From contig CAKQPT010000004.1 of assembly GCA_934270345.1 (NCBI GenBank), positions 1-64,000 of the forward strand: a stretch of 64,000 bases of DNA, given 5' to 3'. The DNA is from an uncultured Oribacterium sp. (lineage in GTDB: Bacteria > Bacillota > Clostridia > Lachnospirales > Lachnospiraceae). Both the position numbers and the translations under genes were made by a program. The first letter of the stretch is position 1. Each line of letters begins with the position of its first letter. Of the stretch, positions 43,448-51,088 are shown in pieces. A model generated the notes under the pieces. That model was given only the letters and a program-made list of their open reading frames with translations. It did not search any database and was not told where the DNA came from.

Positions 43448-45540
43448 TGAAACGGCGCATGACGCGGGACCCTGCGCACACCGATGCAGAACGTCGCCGC
43501 ACGGCAAAGGCTCCATGGGCAGCTCAGCACACGCAGGGCTCGGTCACCGTGTTTCTCGCACTTTCCTTCGCGATGATCGCTGCGCTGCTGCTCACCATCG
43601 TGGAGTCCTGCCGCACCGTCTCCGAGCGCCTGTTCTGGCAGACAGCGGTGGACAGCTCCATGGAGTCCCTCTTCTCACAGTTCCACCGTCCGCTCTGGGA
43701 AAACTACCGGATCTTCGGACTGCAATACCGGACAGACGAGGATCTCTCGGAGGAGTTCTATGACTTCATGAAGCCCTATCTCAGCGCCCGGGACCTCTTC
43801 CCGGGCAGCATCCGGGAGGACAATGTCTCCTTCCTGGAGCATGTGCATGTCACCGAGGGGATCAGCTTCGAAGAGGAGGTGCTGGAATATATGAAATATG
43901 GACTTCTGGACTCCCTGATCAGCTTCGCGGGCAGTGACTTTCAGGAGCAGGAGATCGTCGAGGAGCTGGAAAAGGTATTCCGCCGTGCGGACGAGTCGAA
44001 GGAAATACGGGAGCTGCAGCGAAGCTATCAGCTCGATACGAAGGATCTGAAGGCGGTCGAGGATGCCATCGCACAGGTGGATGCCGCGACACGAAGTGCC
44101 GAGGCCGCCCATCGGGAGGCCTGGAATGCACTCCGGCGGGAGGATCCATACGACTTCTACTCTTCGAAATACTCCTTCACCCGTGCACTCACCGAGCTTC
44201 AGCATGCGGTTACGCGCTATACGAAGGCAGCGGACCAGCTCGCGGAAAAGGTCGCGGCGCTCCGCGCGGACTTTAACACCCGCTCGGCATCCCTCTCCGA
44301 GGAGGGACGGCAGGCGATCGAGGCGGAAATCTCCGAATATGAAAACTATGTTTCCAGAAGCGGGGATGTCCGCGCAGAGATTGAAGCGATGCCGGCGAAG
44401 GCGGAGGCCCTCATCGCGGAAGCGGATCGCGTCGAGCAGGATGTCGATGTCTTCGAGGAGTGGCTGGCGGATGCCATCGCGGATGCCTGGGATGACGACG
44501 AGGAGGACGAGCCGGACTTTTCCTATGAGATCCGGCGCTTCTACCGCAATGCTGCCGCGGACTGGAACAGCTTTTCGCTGATTCACTATGGTGGCGAGCT
44601 GTCGAAGATCAATGCGAAGAACAAGGCCCTGCTCGATCAGATCAGTGACCTGCTGCAGGGCAATCTGCTCTCACTGGTGCTGCCGGACGGAGCCCCGCTT
44701 CCGTCGAACAGCGCCATCCATGACCGCTCACCGGCATTCCCGGCCGATTCCACCGCCCATCCGGTGGAGGTCGCCATCCTCGGTGAGTACGCACTGAAGT
44801 TTTTTCACTACTATCATCCGGGCGAAACACCGAAAGAGCAGCTGCCACCGAGCGGCGCGCAGGCGCTCGAGCTCGAGTATCTGCTCGGCGGCGAAAGCAG
44901 CGACTACGAAAATCTCTCGGAATATGTCACAAAGCTCGTCGCCCTCCGGGAAGGGATGAATCTGATCTATCTCTACTCGAGTCCGGAGAAGCGGAACGAA
45001 GCCCGGCTCTTCGTCACGTCCTTTCTCGTCGCTACGGGAAATCCGGCGCTGATTTCCGTCTTCACTTTTTTCGTCCTCGGCATCTGGGCACTGGTGCAGG
45101 CGATCCAGGACGTGAAAACCCTGCTGTCTGCCGGACGCGTGCCGCTTTTTCATGATCACAGCAGCTGGTCCGTCGACATCTCCGGTCTTCTCCGTTTCGG
45201 GGAGCACCCGTCCGCGAGCGCGGATAAGCGTACGAAGGGACTTTCCTATCGGGATTACATCCGGGCGTTTCTGCTCGGCGAGGGGCTTCTCGACCAGGCG
45301 GAGATCAATCAGCGGATGCTGAGCCGGATTGAGAAAAATATCCGGCAGATCGGAAAGGATCCGGAAACCGGCTTCGCCCTCGATGAATGTCTCTATGCAC
45401 TCGAGGCCACGGTCCGTCCGGACACGCGGCACGTCATGTACAGCACCGGCATCCTGCAGATGGTCGCCGATACGGCACCGGCCATCGACTACTCGATGGA
45501 GATCAGCAGCTACTACAAGTATCGGAACGATACGCAGTAA
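43447..45540 (+). CDS. DUF5702-like Tad-cluster surface protein
   Basis: A 697-residue protein with one N-terminal hydrophobic helix (GSVTVFLALSFAMIAALLLTIVESCR, about 31-55) similar to TadE/TadG anchors, then a long extracytoplasmic part. The motif TAVDSSMESLFSQFHRPLWENYRIFGLQ is what I associate with DUF5702 proteins of clostridial Tad loci. A coiled-coil-rich section (about 170-350, Glu/Ala/Arg) follows, then a hydrophobic segment near 525-545 (ALISVFTFFVLGIWALVQAI). It is probably a minor pilin or assembly component. Start and stop overlap the pilin and lie close to the TadE-like gene, so these form one operon. Confidence 0.78.
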   Translation: MKRRMTRDPAHTDAERRRTAKAPWAAQHTQGSVTVFLALSFAMIAALLLTIVESCRTVSERLFWQTAVDSSMESLFSQFHRPLWENYRIFGLQYRTDEDLSEEFYDFMKPYLSARDLFPGSIREDNVSFLEHVHVTEGISFEEEVLEYMKYGLLDSLISFAGSDFQEQEIVEELEKVFRRADESKEIRELQRSYQLDTKDLKAVEDAIAQVDAATRSAEAAHREAWNALRREDPYDFYSSKYSFTRALTELQHAVTRYTKAADQLAEKVAALRADFNTRSASLSEEGRQAIEAEISEYENYVSRSGDVRAEIEAMPAKAEALIAEADRVEQDVDVFEEWLADAIADAWDDDEEDEPDFSYEIRRFYRNAAADWNSFSLIHYGGELSKINAKNKALLDQISDLLQGNLLSLVLPDGAPLPSNSAIHDRSPAFPADSTAHPVEVAILGEYALKFFHYYHPGETPKEQLPPSGAQALELEYLLGGESSDYENLSEYVTKLVALREGMNLIYLYSSPEKRNEARLFVTSFLVATGNPALISVFTFFVLGIWALVQAIQDVKTLLSAGRVPLFHDHSSWSVDISGLLRFGEHPSASADKRTKGLSYRDYIRAFLLGEGLLDQAEINQRMLSRIEKNIRQIGKDPETGFALDECLYALEATVRPDTRHVMYSTGILQMVADTAPAIDYSMEISSYYKYRNDTQ

Positions 45541-45553
45541 TCTGAGGAAACGC

Positions 45554-46435
45554 ATGAAACAGGAACGAAGAATGCCCCGGCACAAGTCACACTCCAGGTA
45601 CCATCACCGGGCATCGGAATACAAGAAAAAACTGAATACACTTCTTCTGACACCATGCCGCTCCTCTCTCACCGTGGAGGCCGCGCTCGCCCTGACCCTC
45701 GTGATCCTCGCGAGCGTCGTCCTCATGGTGCCCATGCTGATTCTAAATCATCAGCGAAATGCATCCCTCGAGATGCATGAGAATGCACGCCAGATGGCGA
45801 AGCAGAAATATGTCGAGTACTACCGCGCGAAGGACGGCAGTCTCACCCTCGATCAGGATCTCCTGAACAGCGGGGAGACCGTGCTCACTGCCCTCGCCCT
45901 AGGGCATCAGATCGCCCAGCCCGGCATGCAGAACATCGATCTCTTCTCCGATTCCGAAATCACGAAGGATACCGTGCGCTATATCGCGAACTATGACGCG
46001 GTCCTGCCGTTTTCGGTGCTCGGGCTCGATCATCTGTCGCAGCAGGTCGTCGTCAGCCGCCGTGCCTGGATCGGCGCGAAGGGCAACCGCTGGATGGAAA
46101 ATAACGGCGGGGAGGCGGAAGACGATCCGATCGTCTATGTCAGTACCCGCGATACCGATGTCTACCATACCACGCGGGCCTGCTCCTATCTCACCCATGA
46201 CATCCTGGAAGCCCGTGGCGAAGACATGCGAACGCTCCGGAACAAATTCGGCGGAAAGTACAGCCCCTGTGCCACCTGCCGTCCGAACCTCAGCATGCCG
46301 ACCGTCTACTATACCCTCGCGGCACGCAGCTATCATACGACGCCGAGCTGTCGTACCATCTCCAGCAACGTGCAGGAAATGAAAAAATCCGAAGCCGAAT
46401 CCTATGGAAAGCATGGCTGTGTGCTCTGCGGATAA
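45554..46435 (+). CDS. TadE-like protein with paired cysteine modules
   Basis: A 293-residue protein. The N-terminal basic region is followed by TadE-type pseudopilin sequence SSLTVEAALALTLVILASVVLMVPMLIL (about 37-64). A middle domain of about 120 residues follows. The C-terminal part holds two similar modules: YHTTRACSYL followed by PCATCRP, and YHTTPSCRTI followed by GCVLCG. Each has one Cys after YHTT and a Cys-x2-Cys near its end, a pattern like small zinc-binding (Ada-type) modules. GAGG lies before the ATG at 45554. This addition to a pseudopilin suggests a metal-binding or disulfide-linked tip component; that is inference. Confidence 0.75.
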   Translation: MKQERRMPRHKSHSRYHHRASEYKKKLNTLLLTPCRSSLTVEAALALTLVILASVVLMVPMLILNHQRNASLEMHENARQMAKQKYVEYYRAKDGSLTLDQDLLNSGETVLTALALGHQIAQPGMQNIDLFSDSEITKDTVRYIANYDAVLPFSVLGLDHLSQQVVVSRRAWIGAKGNRWMENNGGEAEDDPIVYVSTRDTDVYHTTRACSYLTHDILEARGEDMRTLRNKFGGKYSPCATCRPNLSMPTVYYTLAARSYHTTPSCRTISSNVQEMKKSEAESYGKHGCVLCG

Positions 46436-46530
46436 ATATTTGACGATGCACGGGCACACACTGTTCCCGTACACGTCTGCTGCCCCATATATGCCGCCTG
46501 AACTGCGTCGTTCATACCGGAGGATACACT

Positions 46531-47067
46531 GTGATGCACTGTTCACTCTTTCTCTTTTTCATATATGCACTGCTCTGCATCGCGTACGATCTCCGGAGCC
46601 GCAGCGTACCCCTGCTGGTGCATCTTCTGTTTGTGCTCCCCGGACTGATCGTATTCGGGAATCAGCTTCATAGTGCGTTTCAGTCCTGTGCACTCAACGC
46701 TCAGCGGATGGTGATCGGTACTTTACTAGATACTTCATCCGCGGCACTTCTGCTCTGGCATCCGATCCGGACCGCACTGCTGCCACTGCTGCCGGGGCTC
46801 CTCGCCCTGCTGCTCAGTCGGCTCTCGCAGGAAGCGCTGGGCCTCGGCGATGCACTCTTTCTGCTGATCGCCGGTCTCTATATCCCGTTGCGCTCGATGC
46901 TTCTGCTCCTGATGTCCGGTATCCTGGTCGGCTTTCTCGTAAGTGCCGTCCTGCTCATCTATGGCCGTATCCACGGCAGGAGCATGCGAAAAGTAAGCTT
47001 CCCGTGGATTCCCTGCACGCTGCCGGCGCTCTGTGCGATCGCTTTCGCACAGTTTCCGCTGGTCTGA
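46531..47067 (+). CDS. Prepilin peptidase, A24 family (second copy)
   Basis: A 178-residue integral membrane aspartic protease. The catalytic motifs are YDLRSRSVP near residue 19 and LGLGDALFLL (GxGD) near residue 107; about six helices are visible. It resembles the leader peptidase catalytic domain without the zinc-binding N-terminal part. GGAGG lies seven bases before a GTG at 46531, and an ATG at 46534 is an alternative. It is only distantly similar to the copy at 37.7 kb, so the cluster may process two kinds of prepilins, perhaps the Flp pilin and the TadE-like pseudopilins. Confidence 0.82.
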   Translation: MMHCSLFLFFIYALLCIAYDLRSRSVPLLVHLLFVLPGLIVFGNQLHSAFQSCALNAQRMVIGTLLDTSSAALLLWHPIRTALLPLLPGLLALLLSRLSQEALGLGDALFLLIAGLYIPLRSMLLLLMSGILVGFLVSAVLLIYGRIHGRSMRKVSFPWIPCTLPALCAIAFAQFPLV

Positions 47068-47080
47068 CGAAGGAGTTCCT

Positions 47081-47320
47081 ATGTATACCATCGAAGTCGC
47101 CTATATCTTTTCCATCATCCTGCTGGTTATCGGAAGTCTCGTCACCAGCGCCATCAAACTGCAGTCAAAAATCAATGGCTTCACACGTTCTGCACTCGAA
47201 ACAGAGGTCAACAGTCATCTTCCGGATGGCGCAAAGGATTTCCAGCCGGAGGATTTCATCCGCATGGTCACCCTTTTTGAACAGGACATCGATCCAGCCG
47301 AAGGAGAACAACATGAATAA
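47081..47320 (+). CDS. Small single-helix membrane protein of the Tad cluster
   Basis: A 79-residue protein with one N-terminal helix (YIFSIILLVIGSLVTSAIKL, about 8-27) preceded by MYTIEVA, then a polar tail ending in acidic residues. The Glu before the hydrophobic helix recalls a truncated TadE-like pseudopilin, but no prepilin cleavage site is clear. AAGGAG lies five bases before the ATG. It overlaps the next gene by eight bases. Function is unknown. Confidence 0.65.
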   Translation: MYTIEVAYIFSIILLVIGSLVTSAIKLQSKINGFTRSALETEVNSHLPDGAKDFQPEDFIRMVTLFEQDIDPAEGEQHE

Positions 47321-48650
47321 ACCGATTCTGGAGCGTATGTCCTACGAGCATAATCTCCGTCACAGTTATATGCATATCAGTGCGCAGTCCGTGGACCCGC
47401 AGTCCTATGCGCTGAAGCTGCTCCACGAAACGAGTGTCCCGGATACGCTGCCGCTCTCGATCCGCCCGGATGCGGAGGATCCGGCACAGGTGACCCTCGA
47501 ATATGAGGTCTCCGGTCTCGAATCCATGGCGAGCTACTACGCAAGCCGGAAGCTCCGCTACCTGGCCCTCGCACGACTCATGGAGAACATCCATGGTCTG
47601 CTCGAGCATCTCGAGGAGTATTTTCTACCGGAGGATATGGTGCTCCTGGATCCATCCGCGATCTTCTATAATCAGGAAACGGAAAGCTGGACCTTCACCC
47701 TCGTGCCCGGCTACGGCAGTTCCTTCCATGAAGCGCTGAAGACGCTCATCGCCTGGCTTCTGAAGCGGATCGACTACAACGAGGATCGTGTCGTCGTCCT
47801 GGCCTACACGCTCTATAACGAGTCCCTCAAGGAATTTCTCGTGATGGAGAATCTTCTTCGCATCTGCCGGCAGAACATCGAGCGCGAACGCATGCTTCAG
47901 CTGGAACGAAGCGGTGGCCATGCATCCGCACCGGCGGCCTCATCTTTCGGAGCCGGCAGCCGTGGGCCGGTCCACGCTTCTGTTTCAGGTTCATTCAATG
48001 CAGACGACCGGCGCACAGCGGACTCTGCACCACGTCCACGCATGATTTCCACCGATGGCATCTTCCGCCCGATCGACGCCGGCCTTTCGGAGACGGCAGC
48101 AGACGCTGCACCGCGACCGGCGATGCCCGCACAGCCATTTGCCGCAGCGCCTGACAACATTGGCTTCCCATCCGATTATGGTGAAGACGAGTACAGCAAG
48201 ACGGTGAAGAAACTGCAGGAGCACGAGGCAGGCGATACCCATGCGTACGAGCATGACACATCTCTCTGCACGAATTATGCAGGCTTCGATGATCCTGCAC
48301 TCGACGGGGTCAGCGTATCCTCGCTGGTTCCGGCTCCGAAGTCGAAAGGGAGTTTTCCACTTTTCCGTCGCCGGAAAGACGGGAAATCAGAGAAAACAGA
48401 ACGACGAACGAAAAAAAGCGTGGAGAAATCCACACTGAAGGAAGCCCTGTCCACCGAACAGAATCAGAGCTCCTTTAAGGCAAAGACGATCCTCTCCGTC
48501 GCACTCATGATCCTCATTCCGTTCCTGATCTGGTTCCTGAAGGGCGGGGTCGTCCTCCGTCGCATGCTGCCGCTGGTACTGGCGCTTGAAGCCGGCATCC
48601 TCGTCGTCATCGCACTCGATTACCTGATGGCGAAGCTTCCGGATGATTAA
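47313..48650 (+). CDS. DUF6382-like membrane protein ending the Tad cluster
   Basis: A 445-residue protein. The N-terminal 190 residues are a soluble domain (EVSGLESMASYYASRKL, LHSLIEHLEEYF-like helices, MVLLDPSAIFYN, WTFTLVPGY, and EFLVMENLLRIC) that resembles the domain usually fused to FHA in clostridial Tad loci and annotated DUF6382, from memory. A disordered linker (about 195-370) follows. Two C-terminal helices (TILSVALMILIPFLIWFL and LPLVLALEAGILVVIALDYL) replace the expected FHA domain. AAGGAG lies upstream of the ATG at 47313. It may be a regulatory or scaffold component. Confidence 0.68.
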   Translation: MNKPILERMSYEHNLRHSYMHISAQSVDPQSYALKLLHETSVPDTLPLSIRPDAEDPAQVTLEYEVSGLESMASYYASRKLRYLALARLMENIHGLLEHLEEYFLPEDMVLLDPSAIFYNQETESWTFTLVPGYGSSFHEALKTLIAWLLKRIDYNEDRVVVLAYTLYNESLKEFLVMENLLRICRQNIERERMLQLERSGGHASAPAASSFGAGSRGPVHASVSGSFNADDRRTADSAPRPRMISTDGIFRPIDAGLSETAADAAPRPAMPAQPFAAAPDNIGFPSDYGEDEYSKTVKKLQEHEAGDTHAYEHDTSLCTNYAGFDDPALDGVSVSSLVPAPKSKGSFPLFRRRKDGKSEKTERRTKKSVEKSTLKEALSTEQNQSSFKAKTILSVALMILIPFLIWFLKGGVVLRRMLPLVLALEAGILVVIALDYLMAKLPDD

Positions 48651-48658
48651 CAGCAATG

Positions 48659-48720
48659 CATGGATCGTAACAGTTCAGCCCGGGTGACTTCTTCACCCGA
48701 CTGAACTGTTACCATGGATC
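48659..48720. repeat. Palindromic element F with an 8-bp target-site duplication
   Basis: A 46-bp element (48667-48712) has perfect 12-bp inverted ends, GTAACAGTTCAG and CTGAACTGTTAC, and an inner stem CGGGTGA/TCACCCG. It is flanked immediately by CATGGATC on both sides (48659-48666 and 48713-48720). A perfect 8-bp direct repeat at both ends is the usual scar of transposition, so this is best read as a very small non-autonomous mobile element. Confidence 0.85.
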
Positions 48721-48751
48721 CCATAATTTTCAGAAACACATACATCCACCA

Positions 48752-48780
48752 TTGAAAATACGTATATTACGTAGTATTCT
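48752..48780 (+). promoter_or_regulatory. hicAB promoter with paired TACGTA operator
   Basis: TTGAAA (48752-48757), 17 bases, TATTCT (48775-48780) form a promoter 16 bases before the hicA ATG. The spacer contains TACGTA-TAT-TACGTA (48759-48773), two copies of a palindromic hexamer, well placed for binding by the HicB antitoxin and autoregulation. Confidence 0.6.
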
Positions 48781-48795
48781 ATAAGGAGACATAAC

Positions 48796-48978
48796 ATGAA
48801 ATTTCGGGAAATGGAATCTCTTCTTCTGAAGGATGGATGGCTTTTGGTCGATATCAGAGGATCTCACTATCAGTACAAGCATCCATCTAAATTCGGCAAG
48901 GTAACGGTTCCAAATCATCGTGGTGACATCCCTGCAAGAGTTGTCGCTTCTATACTGAAGCAGGCGGGGCTGAAGTAG
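48796..48978 (+). CDS. hicA: HicA-family toxin (mRNA interferase)
   Basis: A 60-residue protein of the HicA family, which cleaves mRNA and is neutralised by HicB. The dsRBD-like fold motif is clear: REMESLLLKDGW, then the catalytic His in RGSHYQY, and the C-terminal VPNHRGDIPARVVASILKQAGL. AAGGAG lies seven bases before the ATG. It is followed after 25 bases by hicB. Base composition is clearly lower in G+C than that of neighbouring genes, suggesting recent acquisition. Confidence 0.92.
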   Translation: MKFREMESLLLKDGWLLVDIRGSHYQYKHPSKFGKVTVPNHRGDIPARVVASILKQAGLK

Positions 48979-49003
48979 TATCCGCTATGCCAGAGGAGTA
49001 TTT

Positions 49004-49402
49004 ATGAACTATATTTATCCAGCTGTTTTTTATCCTGAAGAGGATGGCCGTTATTCTGTTATTTTTCCAGATTTAAATGATCTCGCAACGTATGGTGATA
49101 CCCTTGCCGATGCTTTTGCCATGGCGCAGGAAGCGTGCGGTCAATATCTTTTCACCTCTTTACGAGACGGTGAGCACCTTCCTTCACCGTCCTCACTCGA
49201 TGACGTTCAAAAAGAAGATGCTCATGCGCTCGTCAATATGGTATGTGTGAATCTCGACGCGTACGCCCGTGCTTACGATGACAAAGCCGTTAAAAAGACC
49301 TTAAGCATCCCGGCCTGGCTGAATACCGCATGTGAGAATCTCGGAATCAATTTCTCGAAGGTTTTGAAGGATGCACTGATTGCGAAGCTGCAGGTACAGT
49401 GA
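49004..49402 (+). CDS. hicB: HicB-family antitoxin
   Basis: A 132-residue antitoxin. The N-terminal HicB domain has [20 protein letters not shown] and a following [13 protein letters not shown] helix, as is usual. The C-terminal part ([26 protein letters not shown]) looks like a ribbon-helix-helix DNA-binding module, so it likely represses its own promoter. GAGGAG lies five bases before the ATG. Its 3' end overlaps the 3' end of the convergent pepT gene by 56 bases. Confidence 0.92.
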   Translation: MNYIYPAVFYPEEDGRYSVIFPDLNDLATYGDTLADAFAMAQEACGQYLFTSLRDGEHLPSPSSLDDVQKEDAHALVNMVCVNLDAYARAYDDKAVKKTLSIPAWLNTACENLGINFSKVLKDALIAKLQVQ

Positions 49403-50636
49403 TTCGCTTTGCGATCTCGACAAGGATTTCCGTGGTTTTCTCCAGCGATCCTGCCGGAATGAACTCATACTTTCCGTGGTAGTTGTAGCCACCGGTGCAG
49501 AGGTTCGGGCACGGAAGGCCCATATAGGAGAGACGTGCACCATCAGTGCCTCCGCGGATCGGCACGACCACCGGCTCGACGCCACAGGCGCGCATTGCTT
49601 CTTCTGCGTTGTCGATGAGGTACATGCACGGCTCGATCTTTTCCTTCATGTTATAGTAGCTGTCCCGGATTTCGCAGACCACGGTGCCCTCGCCGTACTT
49701 CCGGTTCAGGAACGCCGCTGCATCCGCGAAGAAGCGCTTCTTTTCCTCAAACTTCGCGCGGTCATGGTCGCGGATGATGTACTCCATCTTCGCTTCCTCG
49801 ACACCGCCGCTCATCCCGTCGAGATGGTAGAAGCCCTCATAGCCCTCGGTATACATCGGGTTCTCAAACGCCGGCAGTAGCCCCTGAAATTCCATGCCGA
49901 TGAGCAGCGCGTTCTTCATCTTGAGCTTCGCACTGCCCGGGTGAATGCTGGCACCGTGAATGGTGATCTTTCCGGAAGCCGCATTGAAATTCTCAAACTC
50001 GAGCTCGCCGAGCGCCCCTCCATCGACCGTATAGGCGATGTCTGCGCCGAAATCCGCGACGTTAAATCGGTCCGCCCCGCGTCCGATCTCCTCATCCGGG
50101 GTGAAGCCAATGCAGATTTCTCCATGCTTGATCTCCGGGTGCGTCAGGAAGTGCTCCGCCATCGTCATGATTTCAGCGATGCCCGCCTTATCGTCGGCAC
50201 CGAGCAGCGTTGTTCCGTCCGTTACGATAAGGTCCTCGCCCCGCAGATTCACCAAGAACGGAAAATCCGCCACCTTCATCACGATCTGCTTCTCTTCGTT
50301 CAGTACGATATCCTCACCGTCGTAATCATGCACGATCCGCGGCTTGACGTTTGCACCCGTCAGCGCCGGCGAGGTATCCATGTGCGCGATGAAGCCGAGC
50401 ACCGGCGTGTGCCCTGCAGCACCAGCTGCGCTGTCCGCCATCGTCGACGGAATCCGCGCGAAGACATAGCCGAACTCGCTCACGCGCACATCGTCCGCGC
50501 CCATCTCGATAAGCTCTTGACGAAGCTGCTCCGCAAGTACGAGCTGCTTCGCTGTGCTCGGACAGCTTTCACTCGTCTCATCGGACTCCGTGTCATAGCT
50601 TACATAATTTAAAAATCGTTCGAGTACTGTTTTCAT
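49347..50636 (-). CDS. pepT: Peptidase T (tripeptide aminopeptidase)
   Basis: A 429-residue zinc aminopeptidase of the M20 family that removes N-terminal residues from tripeptides. Metal and catalytic motifs visible: [22 protein letters not shown] and [14 protein letters not shown]. Length is slightly above the usual roughly 408 residues. The last 18 or so residues (from KRITVPAA to the end) lie inside hicB and do not look like normal PepT sequence, so the native 3' end may have been replaced when hicAB arrived. The start at 50636 has GAGGG seven bases upstream; a longer frame to 50690 lacks this. Confidence 0.9.
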   Translation of the reverse strand: MKTVLERFLNYVSYDTESDETSESCPSTAKQLVLAEQLRQELIEMGADDVRVSEFGYVFARIPSTMADSAAGAAGHTPVLGFIAHMDTSPALTGANVKPRIVHDYDGEDIVLNEEKQIVMKVADFPFLVNLRGEDLIVTDGTTLLGADDKAGIAEIMTMAEHFLTHPEIKHGEICIGFTPDEEIGRGADRFNVADFGADIAYTVDGGALGELEFENFNAASGKITIHGASIHPGSAKLKMKNALLIGMEFQGLLPAFENPMYTEGYEGFYHLDGMSGGVEEAKMEYIIRDHDRAKFEEKKRFFADAAAFLNRKYGEGTVVCEIRDSYYNMKEKIEPCMYLIDNAEEAMRACGVEPVVVPIRGGTDGARLSYMGLPCPNLCTGGYNYHGKYEFIPAGSLEKTTEILVEIAKRITVPAASQSVHPSKPSRN

Positions 50637-50737
50637 ATATTCACCCTCGTTTTCTGATGTTTTGTATTTTCGCTGATAAGAGAATACCACAGATTCAGCA
50701 TTTTATAGTCGGGATCATCCGATCTTTTCCGGCAGAT

Positions 50738-50785
50738 AAAAGAAAGCCGCCGTACGACCGGACATTCATCCGGTCGCGCGACGTT
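50738..50785 (-). terminator. Terminator between the TSCPD gene and pepT
   Basis: GACCGGA (50756-50762) pairs with TCCGGTC (50769-50775), with partial extension, and is followed on the minus strand by a GC-rich stretch and CTTTCTTTT. It would end the AbgT/TSCPD transcript before pepT. Confidence 0.5.
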
Positions 50786-50803
50786 CCTTCCCATATCTTT
50801 TCT

Positions 50804-51073
50804 TTATCTGTTCTCTTCGTTCAGACTTTTGTCGTAGCACTCACGCAGTGCTTTTGCAAGCTGATCCGCACAGGATGTCCCTCTGTTTCCACAGAGATTT
50901 CCTCTCAGGATGCTTTCGATCTGACCGACGGTCATGCCATCGATCAATTTGCTGACCGCCTTTAAATTTCCATCACAGCCTCTGGTAAAGACAACATTCC
51001 TGACAACATCGCCTTCCAGATCAAATGCGATATCCGTCGGGCAGATGCCTTTTGGTTTTACGCTGTATCTCAT
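50804..51073 (-). CDS. TSCPD-domain protein (TIGR03905-like)
   Basis: An 89-residue small protein resembling the TSCPD family, which occurs alone or at the C-terminus of class II ribonucleotide reductases. Conserved cysteines include FTRGCDGNL, NLCGNRGTSCADQLA and an earlier PKGICPTDI. It may bind metal; function of the stand-alone form is unknown. The ATG at 51073 is preferred over 51079 because AGAGGAG is then seven bases away. It lies 15 bases after abgT on the same strand. Confidence 0.78.
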   Translation of the reverse strand: MRYSVKPKGICPTDIAFDLEGDVVRNVVFTRGCDGNLKAVSKLIDGMTVGQIESILRGNLCGNRGTSCADQLAKALRECYDKSLNEENR

Positions 51074-51088
51074 ATACATACTCCTCTA

